A stretch of DNA of 64,000 nucleotides. Origin: CAUZIR01 sp965250195. Lineage in GTDB: Bacteria; Chloroflexota; Dehalococcoidia; Lucifugimonadales; UBA2962. The notes beneath the pieces were generated by a model. The model saw only the letters and a list, made by a program, of their open reading frames with translations, made no database searches and was not told the origin of the DNA. The DNA lies in assembly GCA_965250195.1 (NCBI GenBank), contig OZ252295.1:1922001-1986000 (forward strand). Direction: 5' to 3'. A program made the position numbers and the translations under genes. This document shows positions 1-7,492 of this stretch, piece after piece. How positions within the stretch are numbered: position 1 is the stretch's first letter; each line of letters starts with the position of its first letter.

Positions 1-1
1 G

Positions 2-673
2 GCCGGGCGGGTGACGGTGGTGATGCACGCGGGCGCGCCGGGTACGGATGTGGCCGTCGGCTATGCTCGCACTGCCGCCGAACTGGGCGCCGACGCGCTG
101 ATGGTGACGCCGCCGTCATTTTTGCCGATGCCGCCGGACGTGGTTGTCGAGCACTATCGACGGATTGCAGACGCCGGGGGGCTGCCGGTGTTCATCCAGG
201 ACATCTGGACGTCGCCGATTGCACCGGCGTTGGCGGTGCGCATCGCACGCGAGGTGCCGCTGGCTCGCTATGCCAAGGCCGAGACGCCGCCTACTCCGGA
301 CCGCGCAGCGGAGCTAAAGGTGCGGGGCGGGGACGACGTTACTGTGTTCGGCGGATTTGGCGGCGTGAATTTCGTGCCTGAGCTACGACGCAGGAGCGTG
401 GGCACGATGCCGGGCCCGGCGGCGGTGGAGGCGTTCGTGGCGGCGTGGGCGCTGTGGCGGGCGGGCGACGAGGCGGGTGCCGAAGCGGAGATGACTGGCG
501 TGCAACCTCTACTGACGCTGCTGATGCGCTCGCTGGACGGGTCCTATCACCTGACGAAAGAGATCCTTCGAAGCAAGGGCGTCATCCGCTCGACCGGGGT
601 GCGCATGCCGACGGAGCGGCCGGACGAGCTCACGTACGGCGAACTCGCCCGGCTTCTAGATAAATTGGGGTAG
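2..673 (+). CDS. DapA-family (dihydrodipicolinate synthase/N-acetylneuraminate lyase-like) aldolase, 5' truncated
   Basis: The frame is open to the window edge, so the N-terminal third is missing. What remains matches the C-terminal part of class I DapA-type aldolases: a GRVTVVMHAGAPGT strand, the AAELGADALMVTPP segment (family: aGADavlvvpP), and a lysine in LARYAKAE that sits where the Schiff-base lysine is expected. These enzymes cleave or condense pyruvate or other 2-oxo acids with aldehydes; the substrate cannot be read from the sequence. The tyrosine-containing YNxP motif is replaced by QDIWTSP, so it is unlikely to be a true DapA. It ends five bases before a convergent gene. Confidence 0.8.
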   Translation, partial: AGRVTVVMHAGAPGTDVAVGYARTAAELGADALMVTPPSFLPMPPDVVVEHYRRIADAGGLPVFIQDIWTSPIAPALAVRIAREVPLARYAKAETPPTPDRAAELKVRGGDDVTVFGGFGGVNFVPELRRRSVGTMPGPAAVEAFVAAWALWRAGDEAGAEAEMTGVQPLLTLLMRSLDGSYHLTKEILRSKGVIRSTGVRMPTERPDELTYGELARLLDKLG

Positions 674-678
674 GCCGC

Positions 679-1215
679 TTACGGCTTCCTGCCCATCATG
701 CCGATGAGCTTGTCCTGGGCCCTGGCGTCTTCGGGCTGGGGTACGTCGGGCCCGAAGCTGTCGCCCTGGCGAAGCTTGTTCATCTGGGGCTCGAACCCGG
801 CGTAGATGATGTCGACGAGGTCGGCTGGGAGTTCGGTGCTCTGGCCGGTGGCCTTGGCGAGGTCCCAGCCGTGGATGAGGTTGTCCATGGCCAGGATTGT
901 GGCGAAGGCTCCGCCGGGCATTTCGCCGCCGCCGGGGGTGGCAATGTTCCCGTCGAGGGCGCCGTCGGCGTGCATGGCGGCGACGGCGCCTGCGAGGGCG
1001 TTATCGTAGGCGGAAACGGGGTCGGCGCCCTCAGGCGCGTCGCCGCCGAAGACGGTCGCACCCATGGTCGCACCGCCGATAATGTGGTTGAGCAACTCCT
1101 CGACACTCCAGTCGGAGCAGGGGGTTTCGTCGCCGAGCTGGCTGTCTTTGACGCCCGCCACGGCGGCGCGGGTGTGGGCGGCCGCTTGCTGGAAAAGGTC
1201 GGCAGGGTTTGTCAT
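679..1215 (-). CDS. TIGR03086-like / maleylpyruvate isomerase N-terminal (DinB-like) family protein
   Basis: Predicted soluble four-helix metal-binding protein of the mycothiol-dependent maleylpyruvate isomerase N-terminal (DinB-like) superfamily, close to TIGR03086. Supporting features are the N-terminal pattern DETPCSDWSVEELLNHIIGG with a putative metal-binding His44 and the second histidine in DNLIHGWDLAKATG. I chose the ATG at 1215 over an in-frame TTG 12 bases upstream because GGAGG (1221-1225) lies five bases before the ATG and the TTG would overlap it. Such proteins are often thiol-dependent transferases or isomerases, but the substrate is unknown. It converges on the aldolase gene. 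Confidence 0.75.
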   Translation of the reverse strand: MTNPADLFQQAAAHTRAAVAGVKDSQLGDETPCSDWSVEELLNHIIGGATMGATVFGGDAPEGADPVSAYDNALAGAVAAMHADGALDGNIATPGGGEMPGGAFATILAMDNLIHGWDLAKATGQSTELPADLVDIIYAGFEPQMNKLRQGDSFGPDVPQPEDARAQDKLIGMMGRKP

Positions 1216-1382
1216 CGGTTCCTCCAATTCACGGCTTTTCGCCGAGTCGCCGGGGTTTTTGATTGCCTGTTAGGTGTTACGTGGCCTGTTCCGACGCTGG
1301 ATCGGGGCGTGTATGTAAGCAGAGACTTACGGTGATGTCAAACTTCGCTTGCCTGGTTTTCTTACCCGGTGCTCGATTTCTG

Positions 1383-1589
1383 CTTTTTGGGGGCCAGCCC
1401 CCAAACCCCACGTAGGGGGTTCGCACCCCCTAAGAACCCCCGATGGCTTGATTGGTGAGCAAGGTGAATTGCGAGGCGATGAGGCCATGAGCCGAAGAGC
1501 CCTGACTGGCCGGGCGAAGCCCGTGCGGAGCAGCCGATGAGGGCTCGCGCGAAGAGCCCTAGAGCGAGGCCCCCGAGCGGAGAACACCG
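1383..1589 (+). repeat. Interspersed repeat, copy I (modules A+B+C, with a second degenerate B/C)
   Basis: Module A (1383-1449) holds two perfect inverted repeats: TTGGGGGC/GCCCCCAA, then TAGGGGGT-TCGC-ACCCCCTA. Module B (1463-1502) contains GCGATGAGGCC-ATG-AGCCGAAGAGC in sequence. Module C is a small hairpin CGGGC-GAA-GCCCG (1511-1523) followed by a GCGGAG tail. A second degenerate B/C unit follows (1531-1589). It fills most of the gap between 1216 and 1558. On the other strand its end supplies the last codons and stop of the MFS gene. Related copies lie at 3018, 4241, 12240, 12683, 27631, 52446 and 54306. Confidence 0.85.
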
Positions 1590-2767
1590 GGCCGGGACCA
1601 GTGGAGCAGGGCGGAGATTACTATGGCCAGCAGGGCCATGCCGAGGATCAGGGCGACGGCCCCGTCGTATCGGTTGAAGGCGTCGAAAAATAGCCCGCCC
1701 GCCAGCGCCCCGAGGCCGCCGGAGACCTGGTGCACCATCGAGACGATGCCGCTGACCGTGCCCAAATACCGAGACCCGAATATCTGCCCGGCGAAGATCA
1801 CCCCTAGCGGCGCTGTGATGAAGAACGTTGAACCGTAGAGCAGGGCGAAGACCATGATGGAGGGGGTGCTCTGGCTGTTGAGGATGAACGCGAAGATGCC
1901 CGTACGGATGACGAAGCACAGCACGGCGGGCACGGCAGGGCCGTAACGGTCGGAAAGGTAGCCGGAGACCAACACGCCACCGAGCGCCGTCAGGCCCATG
2001 AGCGCGAGCATGTTGCCCGCGAGCAGGTCGCTCACGCCCTGGTCGGTGGCGAAGGCGACGACGTGGGTGAGGACGAAGAAGTCCTGGAATCCGCACAGGG
2101 CGAACATAGCCATGAGCAGCCACATGTGTCGCGAGCGGAAAAGGTCGGCGAAGGAGTTGGCCACGATGAGGGGACTTTCCTTTTCTCGCGCACTCTGGTC
2201 TGGCTCACCTGTCGGTTCGTCGGTGGCCTCGTTAACGTCCTCTTTTGGTGCCGAACGAGCGAACATGAGCACGACTGGCACGACGATGAACAGGTTGGCG
2301 GCGCCGATGACGGCGTATGACGTGCGCCAGCCGATGGTGGACAGCAGGAAGGTGAGCGCGGCGATGATGGCGAGCTGGCCCAGTCCCATCCCGGCGATGG
2401 CGGCGCTGTTGGCCAGGCCACGTTTCTTTTTCCACCAGCGGCTGACCATGACGCCGACGGTGGGGATGGATGACCCGGCGTTGCCGATGGCGAAGACGAC
2501 GCCGTAGAGGAGGAAGATCTGCCACAGCGCATTGACGCTCCACATCAGGCCGGTGCCGATGGCGACGAGCACGACGGAACCGGCAAGGATGAACCGCAGG
2601 TCGCGCCGGTCGATGACCCGGCCGATGAGGGGCATCGCGAGCGCCGAGACGACCATAAAGACGTTGAGCACGAGCGACAGAGACGATCGGGAGCGGCCCA
2701 GGTCTTCGGTCATGCGGGTGAGGACCAATCCAAAGATGGACAGGGCCCCGCCGCCGAAGAACAGCAC
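1559..2767 (-). CDS. MFS transporter
   Basis: About 402 residues with roughly 12 hydrophobic segments, typical of the major facilitator superfamily. The motif-A-like GRVIDRRDLR follows helix 2 and GYLSDRYGP lies in the equivalent second-half loop. A charged central loop (about 170-200, rich in E, D and K) separates the two halves. It resembles monocarboxylate/oxalate:formate-type carriers, but the substrate is unknown. The start is doubtful: GTG at 2767 falls inside transmembrane helix 1, and the in-frame upstream codons (2768-2860) still encode helix-like sequence (WVILATGFT) without ATG, GTG or TTG before a stop. A CTG start or a sequence error is possible. The last eight or so codons and the stop lie inside repeat copy I. 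Confidence 0.85.
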   Translation of the reverse strand: MLFFGGGALSIFGLVLTRMTEDLGRSRSSLSLVLNVFMVVSALAMPLIGRVIDRRDLRFILAGSVVLVAIGTGLMWSVNALWQIFLLYGVVFAIGNAGSSIPTVGVMVSRWWKKKRGLANSAAIAGMGLGQLAIIAALTFLLSTIGWRTSYAVIGAANLFIVVPVVLMFARSAPKEDVNEATDEPTGEPDQSAREKESPLIVANSFADLFRSRHMWLLMAMFALCGFQDFFVLTHVVAFATDQGVSDLLAGNMLALMGLTALGGVLVSGYLSDRYGPAVPAVLCFVIRTGIFAFILNSQSTPSIMVFALLYGSTFFITAPLGVIFAGQIFGSRYLGTVSGIVSMVHQVSGGLGALAGGLFFDAFNRYDGAVALILGMALLAIVISALLHWSRPGVLRSGASL

Positions 2768-2931
2768 GGTGAATCCGGTGGCCAGGATGACCCAGGCCTG
2801 GGGGAGTTTTTTCGGGTTTGGGAGCTTCAGCGTCGGTGGGTTCTCCGCGCCGACGGGGTGACCGTTAACAGGATCGCAGGCCGTCGGCGGCTGTGTCTAG
2901 GCGCGGGGGCAGCCTAGCAGCGGTGGCGTGC

Positions 2932-2957
2932 GGGGGCAAATGGGGGACGGGGGGCGG
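2932..2957 (+). other. G-run cluster (possible G-quadruplex)
   Basis: Three G runs of 5, 5 and 6 bases separated by short spacers, in the intergenic region upstream of the ltrA-like gene; another G5 lies about 22 bases further upstream. The pattern is compatible with a quadruplex but this is GC-rich DNA and no function is shown. Confidence 0.35.
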
Positions 2958-3017
2958 ACCCCAGCCCGTTGCCGGTGTATGCTCTTCGGCGGCATCAAGG
3001 GCCGTTTCAACCCATGA

Positions 3018-3090
3018 ATGAGCAACGATCAATTGCGAAGCGATGAGGCCGAGAGCCGAAGAGCCCTAGAGCAAGCCCCGCTTGCGGAGG
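3018..3090 (+). repeat. Interspersed repeat, copy II (B+C), translated as LtrA N-terminus
   Basis: Carries the module B core (cgatgaggcc-gag-agccgaagagcc) and module C as GCAAGC-CCC-GCTTGC followed by GGAGG. The hairpin stem differs in sequence from other copies but stays paired. The only possible starts of the following gene (ATG 3018, or TTG 3033) lie at or before the core, so this copy is read in frame as SDEAESRRALEQAPLAE. Confidence 0.8.
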
Positions 3091-4252
3091 ACACCGCGCA
3101 CGATCGCTCGGTCAAACCGTTTGAGCTTTTCTTCGACTTGGTCTTCGTGTTCGCGTTTACCCAGGTGACTCAACTTATCGCCAGCGAATTGAGCTGGGTG
3201 GGCCTGAGCCAGGGCGTGGTGTTGATCGGGGTGTTCTGGCTGGCATGCCAGGCGTACGCCTGGCTGGGCACGGTGGTCGACCTGGACGAGGGGCCGGTGC
3301 GAGGGGCGATTATCGTGGTGATGGGGGCCATGCTGCTGGGCGCGCTGGCGGTGCCCGACGCTTTTGGCGACCACGCAGTCTTGATCGGGGCGATATACGC
3401 GTTCGTGCGCCTTATGCAGATCGTGCTGTTTGTCATTGCGGCCCGAAAGATGGAAGGCCTGATGGGGGCGATCCTGAACCTGGCCAAGTCGGCCGTGGTA
3501 GGGCCGACGCTGATCCTGATAGGGGCGATTTCCGAGGTGGGTCCCCTGGAGATGTGGTGGGCGGCAGCCCTAGCGTTGGAGTTCGGCTGGATGGCTGTGA
3601 TGGATGTGCGCGGGTTCAGGGTTTCACCGGGTCACTTTTCCGAGCGCCATGGTCTGATCTTCATTATCGCCCTCGGCGAGGCGGTGATATCGATCGGCAT
3701 CGGCGCGTCGGGACTGACGCTGGACAGGGGGGTTTTTGTCCCGGCCCTGCTGGGGCTGGGCGTGATCGTGGCGATCTGGTGGACGTATTTCGACGTGTCA
3801 GCACTCGCCGCGGAGCATCGCCTGAAGGCACTGAGCGGCGTACGGCAAATACGGCTGGCCCAGCACGGCTATTCGTATATTCACCTGCCGATGATTGTGG
3901 GGGCGATTTTTTTCAGCATGGGCGTTAAGAAGACGCTGGCTCACACTGACGAGGTGCTGACGCTGATTCCGGCGGTGGCGCTGTGCGGGGGGGGGGGTTG
4001 ATTTTGTATCTCACTGCGCAGGTGTTGCTGCGGGCGAGATGCGGCGGGTCGGTTGCCTGGCCTCGGGTCGTGGCGGGCGGCGCGCTGGGGGTGTTGATCG
4101 CGGTTTCGGGGCAGATGAACGCGCTGGCGCTGCTGTCGCTGGTGGCCGCAGTGTTCGCGGTGCTCGTGGTTTATGAGCGGGTGGTGGACCGCGAGTCGAG
4201 GCGACTGATCCGCTCGACTGAACAGGCAACCTGGGGTAGCGGGCTACGATGA
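3018..4252 (+). pseudogene. Low-temperature-requirement A (LtrA) family membrane protein, frameshifted
   Basis: The first frame (3018-4001) encodes a polytopic membrane protein with LtrA hallmarks: FELFFDLVFVFAFTQ at residues 35-49, ERHGLIFIIALGEAVISIG near 210-228 and WWTYFD later. It stops just after an 11-base G run (3987-3997). The remaining LtrA C-terminus (LILYLTAQVLLR onward, two more membrane segments) continues in another frame to 4252. Nine or 12 Gs would join the frames into about 410 residues. This is a consensus error, slippage or a pseudogene. Residues 1-25 come from repeat copy II, and the stop codon lies in copy III. LtrA function is poorly defined. Confidence 0.8.
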
Positions 4253-4294
4253 GGCCATCAGCCGAAGAGCCATAGAGCGCGCTTCGCGCGGAGA
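4241..4294 (+). repeat. Interspersed repeat, copy III (B+C)
   Basis: Core cgatgaggcc-atc-agccgaagagcc followed by the hairpin CGCGC-TTC-GCGCG and GGAGA. The TGA in cgaTGAgg is the stop codon of the ltrA-like reading frame. Confidence 0.8.
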
Positions 4295-4408
4295 CCAGCT
4301 GGACAGCCGGTGCGGGCAAGGGCCCGCCCCGACCTGGGCCGACCGAGCCAGAGTCTCAAACGCTGGAAGCGGCGGCGGTCAACCCTTGACCAGACTATAG
4401 AACACCCG

Positions 4409-4446
4409 TTCTGTAATGGCGAGGCCGTGAGCGAGTGGAGCACTTC
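4409..4446 (+). repeat. Interspersed repeat, degenerate copy IV
   Basis: TCTGTAAT followed by a shortened, diverged core (ggcgaggccgtgagcgagtggagc). The same TCTGTAAT leader precedes copy VII near 27631, which supports common descent. Confidence 0.45.
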
Positions 4447-4474
4447 TTGACAGGACATATGGGCTGGGTACAAT
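4447..4474 (+). promoter_or_regulatory. Sigma-70-type promoter for the HpaI-family aldolase
   Basis: A consensus -35 TTGACA (4447-4452), a 16-base spacer and the -10 TACAAT (4469-4474). A transcript would start near 4481, about 65 bases before the likely GTG start. Confidence 0.6.
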
Positions 4475-4544
4475 CAAGCCCGTCCCAGCGCCTGCGCGCC
4501 TGCAAATCCGCACGCGGACGTTGGGAAATATTTCGATAGGTGAT

Positions 4545-5375
4545 GTGTTGAACGGGGAAGAACTGAAAAACAAGGTCAGGGCGGGCGGGGTGGTCTACGG
4601 CTCGATGATCAGCATGGGCCGCAATGCCCGGTGGACTACGCTCATCGACGATCTGGGACTCGATTACGTCATCATCGACACCGAGCACTCGCCCCGTAGT
4701 CGAGCGGAACTCGGCGACTATCTCGCGGCGACCAGGGCGATGGGGCCGGTGCCGATTATGCGCGTACCGATACCCGATTCGCATTATGTGACGATGGCCC
4801 TGGACGCCGGTGCACAGGGGGTGCTGGCGCCGTACTGTGAGACGGTGGAGGAGGCGCAAGACGTTGTGGGGGCGGCCAAGTGGCGGCCGCTAAAAGGCGC
4901 GCTGGTGCGAAAGGTCGTCGAGGAGGGCCTGTTCCCTTCAGAGGCGTCTCGCAGGTATTTGGAGGCGCGCAACCGCAACGTGGTGTGCATTGTCGGCATC
5001 GAGAGCGTGCCTGCCATCGACGCGCTGCCGGACATTCTCGATGTGCCCGGCATCGACGCCATCTTTGTAGGGCCGAACGACCTGACCATCTCCCTGGGCA
5101 TTCCGGATCAGTACGACCACCCCGACTATGAGGCCGCGCTGCGACGCGTGATCGCCGCTTGCCGAGAGAAAAATGTGCCGGTCCTGATCCATCACCAAAC
5201 AGTGGAGCTGACGACCAAATGGTTGAGGGAGGGCGCGAGGTTCGTGCTGCACTCTTCGGACGTGCGTCGGATGCACGCCGGGTATCGGGCCGACTTTGGT
5301 GCGATCAAAGAGGCGGCCGCGGAGATCACGGGCGAGGCGGCGACCGACATCGGCGAGTCCCAAGAGGTCATCTAG
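4545..5375 (+). CDS. HpcH/HpaI-family 2-oxo-acid aldolase
   Basis: Class II, metal-dependent pyruvate aldolase/citrate-lyase-beta fold family (HpaI, GarL and RhmA relatives), which cleaves 4-hydroxy-2-oxo acids to pyruvate plus an aldehyde. Motifs seen: YVIIDTEHSPRS with the catalytic histidine, VCIVGIESVPAID with a metal-ligand glutamate, and FVGPNDLTISLG with the aspartate ligand. About 276 residues is a little longer than the usual 250-265 because of a C-terminal tail. The start is uncertain: GTG 4545 or TTG 4548 (weak AGGTG upstream) fit better than TTG 4521. It heads a + strand run with lactonase, dehydrogenase and aminotransferase genes, suggesting sugar-acid catabolism. Confidence 0.85.
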   Translation: MLNGEELKNKVRAGGVVYGSMISMGRNARWTTLIDDLGLDYVIIDTEHSPRSRAELGDYLAATRAMGPVPIMRVPIPDSHYVTMALDAGAQGVLAPYCETVEEAQDVVGAAKWRPLKGALVRKVVEEGLFPSEASRRYLEARNRNVVCIVGIESVPAIDALPDILDVPGIDAIFVGPNDLTISLGIPDQYDHPDYEAALRRVIAACREKNVPVLIHHQTVELTTKWLREGARFVLHSSDVRRMHAGYRADFGAIKEAAAEITGEAATDIGESQEVI

Positions 5376-5449
5376 CTTTTTCGAACCGTCATAGTCGCGC
5401 TTGATTTCTGAAGCACTCGTAACTAGGGAGAGGTTGGGAAGATAGAAAA

Positions 5450-6346
5450 ATGGAATTCACTATTGTCGCTGGCCCCTTCGGGGGCGTCGCTGAAGGCCCG
5501 GCCTGGGACGGTCAGCATTTACTATTCACGCATATTCCTGCCAGCCGCATTCTGTCGTTCGACCCCGGTACCGGCCTGACGTCGATTCACCGGGAGGACA
5601 CGAACTGGTGCAACGGCACGATGTTCGACGCAGAGGGCCGGTATTACGGCTGCGAGGGCGGAGCACGGCGCGTGGTGCGCTACGACGCCGACGAAGCCGT
5701 GGCGTTGACGGAGGATTTCGAAGGGAATAAGTACAATATTCCCAATGACCTGGCGATCGACCCGCAGGGCCGCACCTGGTTTACGGACCCGTGGTATGAG
5801 GGCGCCGGGGGCGATTGGTCCGAGGACCGCAAGCCGATGGAGCTAGACCACGAGTCGGTCTACCGCATCGACCCTGTGGGCGACGGCAGCTACGGGCCTG
5901 CCCAACGGGTGACTTTCGACACGACCCGGCCGAATGGACTGCTGTTCAATCTCGACCACTCTGTCCTCTACATTGCCCAGAGTGGGCGCAACCTGGACGA
6001 GAAGCGGCAGCTGCGGGCGTACGCCGTCAAAGACGATGGCTCGCTGGCCGAGCCCGACCTGCTGCACGAGTTCGGGGACTGGCGCGGCATCGACGGCATG
6101 GTGCTGGACACCGAGGGCAATATCTGGGCGACGGCGGGCACGGCGGCGGGCGGACCTGGGTCCAGTGTTTACGTGTTTTCACAGGACGGCGAGGTGATTG
6201 AGCGCCACCAACTGCCGGTGGAGGAGCCGACGAATTGCACGTTCGCCGGGCCCGGCCTGAGTGAGCTTTATGTCACAACTATCGGCGGTTACCTGCTGTG
6301 GGGCCAGACGGAGGCCACGGGCCGCCTGTGGTTCCCGGCGGCTTAG
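5450..6346 (+). CDS. SMP-30/gluconolactonase (LRE) family protein
   Basis: Six-bladed beta-propeller lactonase of 298 residues. Divalent-metal ligands typical of the family are visible: the glutamate in GVAEGPAWDG, asparagines in IPNDLAIDPQGR and RPNGLLF, and the aspartate in GIDGMVLDTEGNIW. These enzymes hydrolyse sugar lactones such as glucono-1,5-lactone to the acid, fitting a position between an HpaI aldolase and a sugar-dehydrogenase-like gene. ATG 5450 follows a purine-rich stretch (GGGAAGAT). The next gene starts eight bases after its stop, so the two are probably co-transcribed. Confidence 0.87.
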   Translation: MEFTIVAGPFGGVAEGPAWDGQHLLFTHIPASRILSFDPGTGLTSIHREDTNWCNGTMFDAEGRYYGCEGGARRVVRYDADEAVALTEDFEGNKYNIPNDLAIDPQGRTWFTDPWYEGAGGDWSEDRKPMELDHESVYRIDPVGDGSYGPAQRVTFDTTRPNGLLFNLDHSVLYIAQSGRNLDEKRQLRAYAVKDDGSLAEPDLLHEFGDWRGIDGMVLDTEGNIWATAGTAAGGPGSSVYVFSQDGEVIERHQLPVEEPTNCTFAGPGLSELYVTTIGGYLLWGQTEATGRLWFPAA

Positions 6347-6354
6347 GGGGACCG

Positions 6355-7425
6355 ATGCCCGAAAACATTCGCGTAGGGATAATCGGCGCGGGGGCGAACA
6401 CCTGGCTGCGGCATATTCCCGGCTTCCAGGAGATCGACGGGGTCGAGGTGGTCGCCGTGGCGAATCGGACGACCGAGTCGGGCCAGCGCACGGCCGATAA
6501 GTTCGGCATCCCCACGGTGCACGAGCACTGGACTGATCTTATCGACGACCTCGATATCGATGCCGTATGCATAGGCACCTGGCCGTATATGCACAGCACC
6601 ATCGCGATCGCCGCGCTGGAGGCCGGCAAGCACGTGATGACGGAGGCGCGCATGGCGATGGACGCCGAGGAGGCGCACGACATGCTGGCGGCGTCGCTGG
6701 AGCGCCCGGACCTGGTGACGCAGATCGTCCCGTCGCCGTTCACGCTCGGTGTGGATGCCACGGTAAAACGCCTGGTTGCGGAGAGCTATCTGGGCGATCT
6801 GCTGTCGGTCGATCTAACGAGCCACTCAGGGGGGTTTATCGACGGGGACGGGCCGATGCACTGGCGTTATGACCGCGACATGTCGGGCCATAACGTGATG
6901 CTAATGGGCATCTGGTACGAGGCACTGATGCGCTGGATCGGCCCGGCCACTTCCGTCACGGCGTTGGGCCGCACGCACGTGACGTCGCGCAAAGGGCCTG
7001 ACGGCGAGTCGCACGCGATATCCATTCCGGATCACGTTGAAGTAATCGCAGAATTCGCCTCGGGGCCGGTGGGCCACCTGCGCTTTTCCTCCGTCACCGG
7101 GCATGCGCCGGGCGACCGGGTCTGGTTGTACGGCAGCGAAGGCACGCTCAGGGTAGAAACGGCCGACGCCATCGACGCCGAGGGGCTGCACATCGAGCGG
7201 GTGACGCTCTCCGGCGGGCGTAAGGCGGACGCCGGGCTTGTGCCGATTGCCGTTGCGGACGCCGACCGCAGCGATTGGCGGGTGGAGGCGGAGTTCATAG
7301 GCGCGATTCGGGGCGCGGAGCCCATCCGTCTGACCAGCTTTAAGGACGGCGTCAAGTACATGGAGTTCACCGAGGCGGTGTACCGCTCCTCGCAGGAGCG
7401 CGGCACTGTCTTTTTGCCCTTGTAG
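6355..7425 (+). CDS. Gfo/Idh/MocA-family oxidoreductase, atypical active site
   Basis: N-terminal Rossmann domain (VGIIGAGANTWLRHIPGF, residues about 6-23) plus the alpha/beta C-terminal domain of sugar or inositol dehydrogenases; 356 residues is normal. ATG 6355 follows GGGGGA and begins immediately before the nucleotide-binding strand, so I prefer it to an in-frame GTG at 6298 inside the lactonase gene. The EKP motif, whose lysine is catalytic in most members, is replaced: GKHVMTEARMAMD stands where GKHVxxEKPxAxT is expected. The cofactor fold is intact but the chemistry may differ. Probable operon with the lactonase. Confidence 0.85.
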   Translation: MPENIRVGIIGAGANTWLRHIPGFQEIDGVEVVAVANRTTESGQRTADKFGIPTVHEHWTDLIDDLDIDAVCIGTWPYMHSTIAIAALEAGKHVMTEARMAMDAEEAHDMLAASLERPDLVTQIVPSPFTLGVDATVKRLVAESYLGDLLSVDLTSHSGGFIDGDGPMHWRYDRDMSGHNVMLMGIWYEALMRWIGPATSVTALGRTHVTSRKGPDGESHAISIPDHVEVIAEFASGPVGHLRFSSVTGHAPGDRVWLYGSEGTLRVETADAIDAEGLHIERVTLSGGRKADAGLVPIAVADADRSDWRVEAEFIGAIRGAEPIRLTSFKDGVKYMEFTEAVYRSSQERGTVFLPL

Positions 7426-7432
7426 AGGTCCG

Positions 7433-7473
7433 GCCCGCCCGTGCGGGCGCGGTTTCCGAACCCTGCGGTTCGG
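7433..7473 (+). promoter_or_regulatory. Two adjacent hairpins in the 7426-7492 intergenic gap
   Basis: GCCCGC-CCGT-GCGGGC (7433-7448) and CCGAACC-CTGC-GGTTCGG (7456-7473) are both perfect stems just before the GGGAGG ribosome-binding site of the next gene. They have no T tract, so they could be mRNA-processing or leader structures or a weak terminator. Function is unknown. Confidence 0.45.
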
Positions 7474-7492
7474 CTGAAACGGGAGGTCTTTT

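Noticed and set aside
871..1335. 154-residue + strand frame
   Set aside because: Glycine/valine-rich antisense shadow of the TIGR03086-like gene.
1327..1587. 86-residue minus-strand frame
   Set aside because: It is the reverse reading of repeat copy I and has no protein-like features.
4385..4420. Alternative promoter TTGACC ... TGTAAT upstream of the HpaI aldolase
   Set aside because: The spacer is about 20 bases, too long; the TTGACA-16-TACAAT pair at 4447 is better.
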